Shown: positions 8,052-16,794, counted from the stretch's first letter. The stretch is 64,000 nt of DNA from Bdellovibrio sp. NC01 (GCF_006874625.1 NZ_CP030034.1:2108001-2172000); one strand, 5' to 3'. Numbers and translations are program-made. Notes: a model not told the origin generated them from the letters alone.

Positions 8052-10511
8052 CTAAAGAAGGTCTCTGTTTTTTCGAAAGAGTGAAGGGTTTACGATTGTT
8101 ACCGGAGTAAGTGAATCCGATGCTATCCCGTTACCCAACTTATAGCTTGACCCAACACCCCAGCATTTGACATTGCCATCGATAATTGCGCAGGTACTGT
8201 AACCACCTGACGCCGTAAAAGTGGCTTTGTTATAAGTGTCGGCAATCTCAGTAGCGTACTGAGCTGAAGTTGTGGATCCGTTACCATTCTGTCCACTATT
8301 GCCCCATCCCCAACATTTTACTCGATCAGAAACAACGGCACAAACGTTGGCCGTACCAGCTGAGAGCGCTACAACGTTATCTGAGATTCCAACTACGCTC
8401 GCTGGGATAGCATAAGTACCGTTAACTCCAGTACCCATAGAGTAATAGATACCATCACCCCAACACTTGACACCGTTTTGATAACCAAGACACCCCTGTC
8501 GACTACCGGCTGCAACGGTCACACTATTGATGGTACCCAAAGAGTCTGATCCAACTACAAGAACAGGACTGATACGTTTAATGGTAGTACCATCCCCAAC
8601 CTCTCCTGCACCATTACCTCCAGAACAATAAACTTTATTGTCAAGAGTGACAAAGCACGAACTTGTCGGACCCGTCGCAATGGATTTCGCCTGAAATCCT
8701 CCGGGAACAAGCGTTGGCACCAACAAGGACGTAGCTGTTGAATTTACTCCTGCCTGACCATAAGAATTATCTCCCCAACAGAAAACATTTTTGGAGCTAC
8801 TTTTAATTGAGCAGCTCGCTTCATTCCCAGCAGCAATGTCACTAACTGTCCCAGCACCAGACACTAAGAATGGCGTCAGTACATTAGTTCCAGATGAGTT
8901 AATACCAATCTGTCCTTTGTTGTTCCGACCCCAGCAATAAACTTGTAAGTTTTTAATTGCGCATCTATGAAACCCATTTCCAACTACTTTCAAAACACCC
9001 GAGTCCATTGTCGGCACTAACGTTGGTACCGTACGAGTAACGGTGTCACCCATTCCAAGTTGTCCGTATTCGTTGCCACCCCAGCAATACAAAGCACCTT
9101 TTCGAATGGCACAGCCTGAATCTGCAGCGATCGAGACACTACTCCAAACATCGTCATCCAAAATAGTGATTAAAATGCTTGAAGTGATGCCGTTATAGTC
9201 TCCACCAGTACTTGAGATCTGAAGCGAAGATGAATGATCACTTTCAGAAATATTGTCATCGAATGCCTGAATAGAAACGGATTGCGGTATGTTCCAGTTA
9301 TGAGAATTAAAAACAACGGGCGCAACCGCAGTAATTTGTGAATCATTCGTAAATGTAACGAAGACATCGCTATCAGGGTCAGAGGTTAACCTAATTTGAA
9401 ATGTTTTTGATAGCCCACCTTCAGAAAGAACAAAACCGTCAACAGGAGGCGTAATTTGAAAGCCTTTTGGCAAAGATGCATCTTTAACTTTGAAATCATA
9501 AGAAGCGGCCATAAACGGCTGGTAACTTAAACCCAGATCGGAAAGCGCTGCTATCAGAAGATCAATTTCAGAAATCAGTGATTGATAATATGCGATCTCT
9601 TTTGGATCATTAGACAGATTCTTATCTTTAATGAATTCATTTTTTCTAATCACTGCTAAACCAACAGCTTCTTTAAATTTCGTGTATTGGCTTTTTAAGC
9701 GATACTTAAATTTAGGAACAAACTGACGCCATCCTGCACTGGAAGACGCAAAAACTGCTGAATTGAATGTGACTTGTGTTGCTGAGTTAACAGTTTTTGT
9801 TAATTCAATGGCTGGTTTGGAACCTACCGCGGGAATCTCGGCATCATATGTCCAATCAGCAGCTTCTCCATCGAAAGTCGTTCCACTTAATGTCACAGAG
9901 AATTGCGCAGCAGCGCCAACCAAATAGATTCCAGAAATATTGTCGGGCACAATTGACAGCGTTGGAACTGCACGATTTGCCAAACCAAATGTTGGGGGAT
10001 TCACACTAAAATTAATAGACTGAGTGCTAACTAAACTTCGAATTTTGTCTAACTGAGCTCGTGCTCTCTGAATAATCGAATTGTCTCGCGCTAGTTGAGC
10101 ATTTAAAGCTGCCAATACTTGGGCGTTCGTTTCAGCTTCAATTTTTCGTTGCAGATTCAAAACTTCTTTTCCAAAGAAGACAATTGTTTCATTCAACTTT
10201 TGAGCATCATATTTATTTTGAACGAAGGTTTGAACTTGCCAGACAAAATTTCCAGCAGGAAGTTCATTGGTCACTGTATATGCGACACTAGAAGAAATAG
10301 AAGTAATCTTAACATTTGTTGAATTGAGTTTTGCTTTGAAAACAAACTCTGACTTTGAATCCGAAGGAGTCAACATCGAACGAGCAATCAATACGGCACG
10401 ACTTCCTGAGGTGTACGAAGCTTTGCTTGTTGATAACATCAATGTGCTTTGATCCGCTAACGCCGATACGGCGATAGAGAGCAATAGCAATACACTTGCT
10501 AATACTTTCAT
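8052..10511 (-). CDS. Secreted RCC1-propeller protein, paralogue and first gene of the operon
   Basis: 819 residues, counted from ATG 10511, which follows AGAGGGG by four bases. A longer frame from a TTG 15 nt upstream would place that ribosome site inside the gene. The domain order is the same as in the next gene: signal peptide (MKVLASVLLLLSIAVSALA), two beta/helical-hairpin modules, a Calx-beta-like domain (LTSDPDSDVFVTF, ESDHSSSLQI) and seven RCC1 repeats with a cysteine pair per blade (such as CAIRKGALYCWGGN). The two proteins align along their whole length, so they arose by duplication. About 600 bp of non-coding DNA upstream should hold the operon promoter; I see no clear consensus. 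Confidence 0.9.
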   Translation of the reverse strand: MKVLASVLLLLSIAVSALADQSTLMLSTSKASYTSGSRAVLIARSMLTPSDSKSEFVFKAKLNSTNVKITSISSSVAYTVTNELPAGNFVWQVQTFVQNKYDAQKLNETIVFFGKEVLNLQRKIEAETNAQVLAALNAQLARDNSIIQRARAQLDKIRSLVSTQSINFSVNPPTFGLANRAVPTLSIVPDNISGIYLVGAAAQFSVTLSGTTFDGEAADWTYDAEIPAVGSKPAIELTKTVNSATQVTFNSAVFASSSAGWRQFVPKFKYRLKSQYTKFKEAVGLAVIRKNEFIKDKNLSNDPKEIAYYQSLISEIDLLIAALSDLGLSYQPFMAASYDFKVKDASLPKGFQITPPVDGFVLSEGGLSKTFQIRLTSDPDSDVFVTFTNDSQITAVAPVVFNSHNWNIPQSVSIQAFDDNISESDHSSSLQISSTGGDYNGITSSILITILDDDVWSSVSIAADSGCAIRKGALYCWGGNEYGQLGMGDTVTRTVPTLVPTMDSGVLKVVGNGFHRCAIKNLQVYCWGRNNKGQIGINSSGTNVLTPFLVSGAGTVSDIAAGNEASCSIKSSSKNVFCWGDNSYGQAGVNSTATSLLVPTLVPGGFQAKSIATGPTSSCFVTLDNKVYCSGGNGAGEVGDGTTIKRISPVLVVGSDSLGTINSVTVAAGSRQGCLGYQNGVKCWGDGIYYSMGTGVNGTYAIPASVVGISDNVVALSAGTANVCAVVSDRVKCWGWGNSGQNGNGSTTSAQYATEIADTYNKATFTASGGYSTCAIIDGNVKCWGVGSSYKLGNGIASDSLTPVTIVNPSLFRKNRDLL

Positions 10512-11119
10512 AAATCCCCTCTGCAATTTTTCAATTACAAACGGTTGTTTATTTGTGTCGTTATTGCAACGTTAAAATTTCTTGATGCCCATAGGTGTCG
10601 TATAAACTTTAGTTTGTTGTTTTTATTTGATTCAAAAAATGTTTTGAAATAATGGTGCTGAATTCTGGCAGTTAAAAAGTTAATAATTGTGCATTTATTT
10701 GAAGTGATGTTGCAGTCGAAATTTTCTTACAGGTTTTATCTGTATTGGAAACGGAAATAGTTTTTTCGTCGTTTGTGAACATGAATAACTTTCCCCAGCC
10801 GTCTTTTAGAAATAGTCAATTATAGATGGTGCATTTCTGATTCACACAACAGGGGATTAAGGTGACCAATGCTTGCAGGCCCTCACCTTCACTTGGAAAC
10901 TCACTGCAACTAGATAGTATTTCTTACTGTTCCATCTAAATTAATATATTCAACAACGTAACAATTTCCAATTTCTAAGGTTAGCATTTTACCACCGAGA
11001 TCTTTCTTGCTTTTAACTGAATTTAGAATATCGGATTACACCATTTTTCTTAAATCAACAGCATCCGTTTTCCTTTGTCATAACAAAAACACAAAAGAAC
11101 GATGGCGGAGACCGTTAGA
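10512..11119. other. Intergenic region upstream of the RCC1 operon
   Basis: 608 bases without a convincing complete gene. It should contain the promoter for the minus-strand operon that starts at 10511. An inverted repeat AAGGTGA/TCACCTT (10859-10889, 17-nt loop) is present but lacks a T-run. A short coding-looking remnant lies at 10910-11060 and is listed separately. Confidence 0.5.
10910..11060 (-). pseudogene. Remnant of a small secreted-protein gene
   Basis: Read on the minus strand, a frame with protein-like character (LTLEIGNCYVVEYINLDG, ending TVRNTI) stops at 10910-10912. It is interrupted by an in-frame TAA just before SDILNSVKSKK. The text before that stop (TDAVDLRKMV) also reads like protein. 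The GNCYVVEYIN stretch resembles the G-H-x-Y-x-I segment of the two secreted proteins at 14222-15472. A 25-residue peptide from ATG 10987 could still be translated. I favour a decayed gene fragment; the evidence is short. Confidence 0.3.
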
Positions 11120-11608
11120 TTACTGCACATTGTTTTTAATCTCCATCTCTTTACAGTCATCAGCAACAAAACCTGTTATTGACTTGATACTTTCAACGCG
11201 CACAAATCCTTGTCGATCAACCGTACCTTCGATTTCAACTGGAGCTGCGAAAGGCCCACTATCAATGGATTCGTTAAACATCAGACGAACTTCGCTGTTG
11301 TATCCTTGGGCGCAGCCGAGATCGGTCAAAACCTTATAAGTACTTTTTCTGCTTAAGCTTAGATCAAGCTTTCCACGTGACTTGATCTTTCTGTTCCACA
11401 GAACTGGAAAACCGTCTGAAAGATCACGCACGGAAATATAATCGCCGTCTTTGAAGTTCTTTGTTAAGTTTTCGCGTTTCTTATTTATCTTTTCCTCGAG
11501 TTGATTTTGAACACCTAAGCTTACAAAACTTAAATCTGGAAGCTTATATAAGAACAGCCCAAAGGCGATCACGATAAGAATAGTTATAATGATTGGTTTA
11601 GTCTTCAT
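11120..11608 (-). CDS. Membrane-anchored protein of unknown function
   Basis: 162 residues. One N-terminal hydrophobic helix (about residues 4-21, PIIITILIVIAFGLFLYKL) is followed by a soluble domain that should lie outside the membrane. Two cysteines (in DLGCAQGY and DDCKEM) could pair. I recognise no family. The ATG follows an AAAAGGAAAA stretch and lies inside the 3' end of the 73-residue gene (11-bp overlap), so the two are probably translated together. Confidence 0.65.
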   Translation of the reverse strand: MKTKPIIITILIVIAFGLFLYKLPDLSFVSLGVQNQLEEKINKKRENLTKNFKDGDYISVRDLSDGFPVLWNRKIKSRGKLDLSLSRKSTYKVLTDLGCAQGYNSEVRLMFNESIDSGPFAAPVEIEGTVDRQGFVRVESIKSITGFVADDCKEMEIKNNVQ

Positions 11609-11819
11609 CGGATTTTCCTTTTCCTAATTTAAACCAAGCGAAGAAACCCATGACTGGAAAGATCAAGCACAAAGGGATGATAATACGTAAAGCATCCTCC
11701 CCACACACCAAAGACCCACTGGTAATTTTTGTCACACAATTTGTTAACAGATATTCGGCTGCACATATAAGAGGTAGTCCCACAATCAGAAAGACAAATG
11801 CAATCCATTGCGACTTCAC
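11598..11819 (-). CDS. Small two-helix membrane protein
   Basis: 73 residues with two hydrophobic helices (residues about 6-24 and 46-64) and a short loop holding two cysteines (LTNCVTKITSGSLVCGED). The tail is charged (GKGKSDED). It overlaps the following gene by 11 bp, an arrangement typical of coupled pairs. The function is unknown. Loop cysteines and a partner with an external domain would fit a small membrane complex (inference). Confidence 0.6.
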   Translation of the reverse strand: MKSQWIAFVFLIVGLPLICAAEYLLTNCVTKITSGSLVCGEDALRIIIPLCLIFPVMGFFAWFKLGKGKSDED

Positions 11820-11918
11820 GAATTACCCTTTCTAAACATCAATAGCCCACCATAAATACATTCTTGTATATCAGAACGAGATGGTCAAATTTTGATCGAG
11901 AACTATATCATTCTGGAC

Positions 11919-12512
11919 CTATTGAGCTTTCCAATACTGGTAAGCCTCGGCTGGAGTTTTCTTTTCATGGCTTTGCTTTAGCCCTTTAAAGGTCTTAACA
12001 AATATTTTTTCACTTACACCAGGACATCTCACCTCTAAAAAGCTTATGAATTCCAACCACTCTTCTTCAGCATTTCCTAACCAGCATGGTGTTACTAGAA
12101 ATCGACCCTTGGGTTGGATATAAATGAACGCCAGGTAAGGAGCTTCCATAACAATTTGAGTGATATCGGAATATGAATATCCTGCTGTCCCAGTCAGACT
12201 TCTGATTTCAATTCTATCTTTTAAGAAAGTCCAATGAGCTTTCTGAAGCGATAACCCAAAAATAATATAAAGAACGAAGAACATCAAAACAACAGAGACC
12301 ATTGAAAGCACTAACGCGAAACCCACATCATAAAGAGAAATATTGAATTGTTTGGAAATGGCCCTTGATAAAAGACACAAACAAGAAAAACTAACAATAT
12401 ATAGCAATACAACTTTCCAAGTAAGTAATTTGTTCCTGCGCAAGTTAATCAGGAAATAGTCTGAGACTGTAGGCGCAATTGTTCGATAAGAAAATACGTA
12501 TTTATCCTTCAA
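11919..12512 (-). CDS. YcxB-like membrane protein
   Basis: 197 residues. Two transmembrane helices (about 32-52 and 62-88) are followed by a cytosolic domain with the strand pattern of YcxB/PH-like proteins (FLKDRIEIRSLTGTAGYSYSDITQIVMEAPYLAFIYI). The start is a TTG at 12512, seven bases after AGAGG and inside the last codons of the upstream gene, so the two are translationally coupled. Members of this fold are common as single genes of unknown role and also appear as immunity-type proteins. No toxin gene is adjacent. Confidence 0.6.
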   Translation of the reverse strand: MKDKYVFSYRTIAPTVSDYFLINLRRNKLLTWKVVLLYIVSFSCLCLLSRAISKQFNISLYDVGFALVLSMVSVVLMFFVLYIIFGLSLQKAHWTFLKDRIEIRSLTGTAGYSYSDITQIVMEAPYLAFIYIQPKGRFLVTPCWLGNAEEEWLEFISFLEVRCPGVSEKIFVKTFKGLKQSHEKKTPAEAYQYWKAQ

Positions 12513-12831
12513 TGATTAACCTCTCAACAATCGAATCACTCAATGGAGTAGTCGCTCTCCAAATTAAAAGCGCGCAAACAACAACAAGAACTCTTCCGAG
12601 CACCACGTATTTACGAATGTTGCTTTTCTCAGCCGCGGCATTGATCTTTTGATCAAACCCCATGATGGCGATCCACGGCGCCCCAACTCTTGGTCCACTG
12701 AATGACATGTCGTCAGTTTGGTCTTTAAGAATTTGATTGAGTGGCAAAGCGATAAAGATCTGCAAATACACGACGAGCGATAGTCCCGCCAAAACAGCTA
12801 TAAATAAGAGGCCACCTTCAGTTAACTCCAC
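12502..12831 (-). CDS. Two-helix membrane protein of unknown function
   Basis: 109 residues starting with GTG. One hydrophobic helix lies at about 6-30 (LLFIAVLAGLSLVVYLQIFIA) and another at about 78-95 (YVVLGRVLVVVCALLIW). The loop between them is polar. It sits three bases after the gene upstream and overlaps the next gene by 11 bp, in a compact four-gene run (14003 to 11919). I cannot assign a family. Confidence 0.55.
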   Translation of the reverse strand: MELTEGGLLFIAVLAGLSLVVYLQIFIALPLNQILKDQTDDMSFSGPRVGAPWIAIMGFDQKINAAAEKSNIRKYVVLGRVLVVVCALLIWRATTPLSDSIVERLIIEG

Positions 12832-12834
12832 AGC

Positions 12835-13578
12835 CTAGTCACTCATATAGTGTTGATCGAACTTTTGCGTTTTAGGATTCCAATATAAAGATGAATTTGC
12901 ACTTTCATATTTAAAGAGATTAATTGCGTCGTATTTAAATGTAACAGTTGGAGTATCACCGTCAGTACATTCAAAATACCCTTTACCACAAGCTGTTTGA
13001 TATGTACCAGGTTTATAAAGTTCGATTCCCATTTCAGCTGCTGGGAGTTCGTCATGAATCGCTAATGTAGGAGTAGAATTTCTATTGCAATTCCAAAACA
13101 CGTAAACTGCAATTTCAGTCATCTCACGATTTGCAGTTATTTCTGCTAAATCAGTTATACCATCACCATTAAAGTCTCCAGAAACGTTTATGTATGGCCC
13201 GTTCTTATCGTCGTAACGCCATTTATTATCTGCATTGAACAATCCAAAGTTTGCGACCTTTTTCCACGATTTTGGTTGATAATACATAGGTATTTCTCGA
13301 AGCTCATAACTCATCACAGTTGAAACAGCTGCGATAAAAATACTTATTATGAGAACACCACCAGTTATGAGTATGGGCTTCGGCTTAAAGAAATATTTAA
13401 ACGTAAAAAGGAAAATCAAGATTGCGGTGGGTATCAAAAACCAAATCCAGTAATGAGGTGGAATCATCCCCACAGTCCTTAAGAATAAAATGCAGAGTGT
13501 TTGAGTCCAAAGACCCGCCATGATTAGACAGTAAATAATTGTCGCCCAAATCTCATAGGCTCTGAATATAGACTTCAT
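12835..13578 (-). CDS. Membrane protein with a C-terminal FG-GAP/VCBS-like calcium motif domain
   Basis: 247 residues. Three hydrophobic helices occupy residues 10-100. A soluble domain then contains GDFNGDGITDLAEI, the D-x-N/D-x-D-G loop typical of FG-GAP/VCBS repeats that bind calcium. Several cysteines (WNCN, ACGKGYFECTDGD) suggest an exported domain. ATG 13578 overlaps the DUF3592 gene stop (ATGA). The motif makes a ligand-binding or surface role more likely than an enzyme, but the function is unknown. Confidence 0.6.
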   Translation of the reverse strand: MKSIFRAYEIWATIIYCLIMAGLWTQTLCILFLRTVGMIPPHYWIWFLIPTAILIFLFTFKYFFKPKPILITGGVLIISIFIAAVSTVMSYELREIPMYYQPKSWKKVANFGLFNADNKWRYDDKNGPYINVSGDFNGDGITDLAEITANREMTEIAVYVFWNCNRNSTPTLAIHDELPAAEMGIELYKPGTYQTACGKGYFECTDGDTPTVTFKYDAINLFKYESANSSLYWNPKTQKFDQHYMSD

Positions 13579-14003
13579 TTCGAATTAGCCTTCTTAAATG
13601 GGGGTTCAGCTCTTTTGCGATTTACGATGTATGAAATGAATTGGAATATCACCAAACAGATTGAAGCAATGAGTGACAGCTTAAAATATACCCAATCTCC
13701 CCAATTGCTCTGAACGATATGATGAACCTGACCTGCTTCATCTATTGTATAAAAAACCTGCACACCTTCACTATAATCAGCCCAACTCTCAATAGTTGTG
13801 CCTTGAATCTTGTGGCCGCCCGCTTCGAATTCATAGTGAACGATTTTAAAGCTTCGGCTACCGCCACGGTTTTCTAAGCTTGTAATGATCGCTACAGTTG
13901 AATTCGCATCTTTCTTGAAATTGATAAGTCTCTGGCTCGCGAGATAGCCCGCACTCATAACTACGAGAGCTAAAATAATGAGAAGGTGTTTCTTAAGATC
14001 CAT
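13575..14003 (-). CDS. DUF3592-type membrane protein
   Basis: 142 residues from ATG 14003. A GTG seven codons upstream is possible, and neither start has a strong ribosome site. A transmembrane helix at each end (about 5-23 and 112-130) brackets a beta domain with the DUF3592 pattern: VHYEFEAGGHKIQGTT then SEGVQVFYTIDEAG. DUF3592 proteins are small two-helix proteins of unknown biochemical role. First gene of a tightly packed four-gene minus-strand unit. Confidence 0.6.
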   Translation of the reverse strand: MDLKKHLLIILALVVMSAGYLASQRLINFKKDANSTVAIITSLENRGGSRSFKIVHYEFEAGGHKIQGTTIESWADYSEGVQVFYTIDEAGQVHHIVQSNWGDWVYFKLSLIASICLVIFQFISYIVNRKRAEPPFKKANSK

Positions 14004-14221
14004 TACTTCAAAGGATATATACACATAGATGTTTATACAAACATCTGATACCTACCCCGACCCATTTTAATAGTTTCCGTTCCGGGATTTGAGGTCTCCA
14101 ATCCTGGAATTTTCAGTAAAAATGTCCTTCTTTTCGATTTTAAGAGGGTTTTACGATGGGCACCGTATTGCTTTGATGGGTCAGTGTTCGACTTTAACAA
14201 ACAACCTTACGGAGACTTTTT

Positions 14222-14911
14222 ATGAAATCTTTGATCGTATCCCTAGCACTTATCTTGAGCGTTTCTTCTTCATTTGCGGCTGACCAAAACGGCATGCCTG
14301 AAGTTAATGTTATTAAAACTGTTGCCTTAACTGGACAGACTTACGAGAACCCAACTGCCACTGGAGCAAAGCTCTTTCTCTCTAAGCACTCACTCGAAAC
14401 AAACCGTGCAGATCTTGAGCTTGCGTTTTGGAGCGAAAAAGGTCCTATCGTTGTGCCCGATAGCTCTCCTGACAGTGGCTTTGCCTCCATGATGTCAGAT
14501 TTAGGCATTCTTCCTCTAGAAGAAATCAACGGAAGAAAACTTGTTCTAGATGGAGATAAACAAAGACAGTTCCAACAATACGTGATTTTACAAGTTGGAC
14601 ACTCTTACGCAATCAATTTGAGTACGCATTCAGCTCGCGGCTTTTACATGTTTAAAGTAGAAGACGCTGATCCAAAAACGAAAACATTGATCTTGAGCTA
14701 CGCTGTATCAGTGTATGAGACGATCAATCCGATCAATGAAGTATATCAATCAGAAAATCCAAAACGCGAAGAAAAACCTGAAGCGAAAGTAGCATCGCAA
14801 GAAGTGGAATTGAAATCGGCATCCAAGTTATTTGGTAAAAAAGTAAATTACTCTGGATTGCTGAAGCAACCCGTTCCAACAAAATCGTCACGTAAAAACA
14901 AACTTAACTAA
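14222..14911 (+). CDS. Secreted protein, related to the next gene
   Basis: 229 residues with a signal peptide (MKSLIVSLALILSVSSSFAA). GGAG lies seven bases before the ATG. The mature protein carries GHSYAINL followed by GFYMFKVEDADP, a pattern repeated in its neighbour as GHCYLIYN ... VIAMFRV, so the two are distant paralogues. The C-terminal 60 residues are lysine-rich and probably disordered. Function unknown; periplasmic or secreted location predicted. Confidence 0.75.
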   Translation: MKSLIVSLALILSVSSSFAADQNGMPEVNVIKTVALTGQTYENPTATGAKLFLSKHSLETNRADLELAFWSEKGPIVVPDSSPDSGFASMMSDLGILPLEEINGRKLVLDGDKQRQFQQYVILQVGHSYAINLSTHSARGFYMFKVEDADPKTKTLILSYAVSVYETINPINEVYQSENPKREEKPEAKVASQEVELKSASKLFGKKVNYSGLLKQPVPTKSSRKNKLN

Positions 14912-14926
14912 TAAAGGAATAATGTC

Positions 14927-15472
14927 ATGAAAAAATTAATTATTGCTCTAGCACTTTTTGCTCTACCAGTATTTTCCAACGCAAGCGACTCAGTAACTTT
15001 AACTGCTGATGAACAAGAAGAGATCAACTTCAATGATCCCACTTACAGCTTCGTCTATGAAACTAAGGGAAATTTGTCACAAAAGAAAAACAACTGGGAT
15101 ATCATTTTTTTAACTTCCAAATATACTCCAGACCACTTCAAAGTGACTGTTACCCCTGACGATTTCAGTTTCATTTGGGACTTAGGTGAAAGATCGTGCG
15201 AATCAATTAAATCAGATTCTAAGTATGATCGCTCAAGAGATCCATTGTTGTGGTTAGCGTATACAGATATCGACCCAATGGGAACCGCTGAACGAAGCTC
15301 TACACAACCGGTAAAATTAGGACATTGCTACTTGATCTACAACAATGATTCACAAGGCCGTGTGATTGCAATGTTTAGAGTACTTCAGCACGAAAGAAGT
15401 AAGTCAGTAACTATTGGCGAAATTTTCGTGTTCGACAGTTTGGTCATCACCGATCGTCAGAATTTAAATTAG
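14927..15472 (+). CDS. Secreted protein, paralogue of its upstream neighbour
   Basis: 181 residues with a signal peptide (MKKLIIALALFALPVFSNA). AAGGAAT precedes the start. It shares the G-H-x-Y ... M-F-R/K-V core with the gene 15 nt upstream and holds two cysteines (RSCESI and GHCYLI). The pair is a two-gene plus-strand transcript closed by the strong terminator at 15555-15590. No family recognised. Confidence 0.75.
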   Translation: MKKLIIALALFALPVFSNASDSVTLTADEQEEINFNDPTYSFVYETKGNLSQKKNNWDIIFLTSKYTPDHFKVTVTPDDFSFIWDLGERSCESIKSDSKYDRSRDPLLWLAYTDIDPMGTAERSSTQPVKLGHCYLIYNNDSQGRVIAMFRVLQHERSKSVTIGEIFVFDSLVITDRQNLN

Positions 15473-15554
15473 TTTTTCGTGAGTTCGAGACTTTAACTGT
15501 TGGAGGTCATATAAAAAATTAAAGAAGAGTCTGTAGTTTTTTATCCTTTGAAGC

Positions 15555-15590
15555 AAAAAGAGGCGAGCTAACCCTCGCCTCTTTTTATTT
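15555..15590. terminator. Bidirectional rho-independent terminator
   Basis: A perfect stem AAAAAGAGGCGAG / CTCGCCTCTTTTT with a six-base loop. T-runs on both strands let it end the plus-strand pair and also stop minus-strand transcripts. Confidence 0.9.
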
Positions 15591-15597
15591 ACTCGCG

Positions 15598-15702
15598 GCC
15601 CTGCCGAACAGTGTGGCGAGACCGCATGGCCTCAGAACTGGAGTAGAGAAATTGATTGAATCCGCGAGCAACAAAGTTGAGCGCCATGAAATTCAATCAA
15701 TT
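15598..15702 (+). repeat. Intergenic hairpin repeat, copy A
   Basis: A two-part element. The 5' part contains GAACAGTGTGGCGAG and GAACTGGAGTAG. It is followed by a long hairpin (15650-15702) with outer stem AATTGATTGAAT/ATTCAATCAATT, an inner GCG/CGC pair and a tip CAAC-AAA-GTTG. Copy B at 16852-16955 has the same plan with compensatory changes. It sits between convergent genes, just past the terminator. Confidence 0.75.
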
Positions 15703-15727
15703 TTAAAAAGAATCTATCTACCACGCC

Positions 15728-16252
15728 TCAGCGTACCTTCTTCGCTCTCAAGTCCCAGACGTTTCTGCGATATACAGGCCCCGGAATTTCCACTAAAACT
15801 TTGTCGAAAAAAGAGTCAGTGTCTTGGAAACTTAAAATTTTAATTAAACTAAATTTCGGATATGGAAACCATCCGGAATATAGAAAAACCAAATCTTTAT
15901 TTTCACCTGACCAGAAACCACCAAAAAAACTAGAGACAACTACCCATTTCACTTTACCGACTGCAAACGGCTTCCTCTTGCCAATCTTAATAATTCCATC
16001 ATTTATGAATATGAATTTTTTAGAGTTATGATAATGTCTAACACTCACGAAAACGACGGTAAGAACAAGGTATACTGAATACCAAAGCAAAAACTTAAAC
16101 AGAGGAGTCGATAAGAATTTATGGTCAACCAGATACTCCAAGACCGTCGACAATAACAAAAATGAATAAATAAAAAGTGTGATCTTACAACCACGCACAA
16201 AAAATTCTTTTCTCAATTGCCGACTAGGATAGTCGCTGACTTTAAAAATCAT
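15728..16252 (-). CDS. Two-helix membrane protein with PH-like cytosolic domain
   Basis: 174 residues. Two hydrophobic helices (about 25-42 and 52-72) are followed by a beta domain (KFIFINDGIIKIGKRKPFAVGKVKWVV) with the look of bacterial PH-like proteins. Its ATG overlaps the preceding gene's stop by four bases (ATGA). The pair shares topology and is probably a divergent duplication or a two-subunit complex. Hairpin repeats A and B flank the two-gene unit, so it may have moved as a cassette (inference). Function unknown. Confidence 0.65.
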   Translation of the reverse strand: MIFKVSDYPSRQLRKEFFVRGCKITLFIYSFLLLSTVLEYLVDHKFLSTPLFKFLLWYSVYLVLTVVFVSVRHYHNSKKFIFINDGIIKIGKRKPFAVGKVKWVVVSSFFGGFWSGENKDLVFLYSGWFPYPKFSLIKILSFQDTDSFFDKVLVEIPGPVYRRNVWDLRAKKVR

Positions 16253-16794
16253 AAAACAGAACCTTCACTCTTTATCTCAATCTTCCTGCCCAAATTATTA
16301 AGTCGATAAGCTTTACCGCCGACCGCACTAGCAACTTTCAGCGCGAACTGTTCTGATTCCGATGCAAGACTGAAACGAACAATCTCAATTGAATAGAAAT
16401 ATAAAGACGATTTTTCTTCAACGCAGATTTTTAAATATTTATTTCCGTTGAGGTGGAGATTGATCCACGCTGGCCAGTGATGCCTGATTACGACAATAGG
16501 TTCTCTAAATTTTAAGGTCTTGTTGCCATTAAAGACAACCGTTCCATTTGAGATTGAAACTGATCTTTTCGCGTATAAAAACCAAAAAACAGAGATTGCT
16601 AAAGAAACCAATAACGAAATCAAAAAAAGCTTTCGTTCTTCCGCTAAAATTTCGGTCAACGTAAACGAATTCAAATAAAACCAGTAAAACGAAATGGCTA
16701 AAATAATGCAAAACAATGACATGTTTCGAACAAAGGTTTGAATGAATATCTTTTTTAAATCAAATCTAGTGAAGTCACTGCCAATAAAGTTCAC
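16249..16794 (-). CDS. Two-helix membrane protein with PH-like domain, partner of the next gene
   Basis: 181 residues, counted from GTG 16794, which lies five bases after AGAGG. A GTG two codons upstream overlaps that site and is less likely. Two hydrophobic helices (about 24-44 and 56-74) precede a beta-rich region (KRSVSISNGTVVFNGNKTLKF). Same topology as the gene that follows. No enzyme motif. An immunity or membrane-sensing role is possible but unsupported. Confidence 0.6.
   Translation of the reverse strand: MNFIGSDFTRFDLKKIFIQTFVRNMSLFCIILAISFYWFYLNSFTLTEILAEERKLFLISLLVSLAISVFWFLYAKRSVSISNGTVVFNGNKTLKFREPIVVIRHHWPAWINLHLNGNKYLKICVEEKSSLYFYSIEIVRFSLASESEQFALKVASAVGGKAYRLNNLGRKIEIKSEGSVL

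Noticed and set aside
10859-10889. Inverted repeat AAGGTGA/TCACCTT as a terminator
   Set aside because: The loop is long and no T-run follows on either strand.
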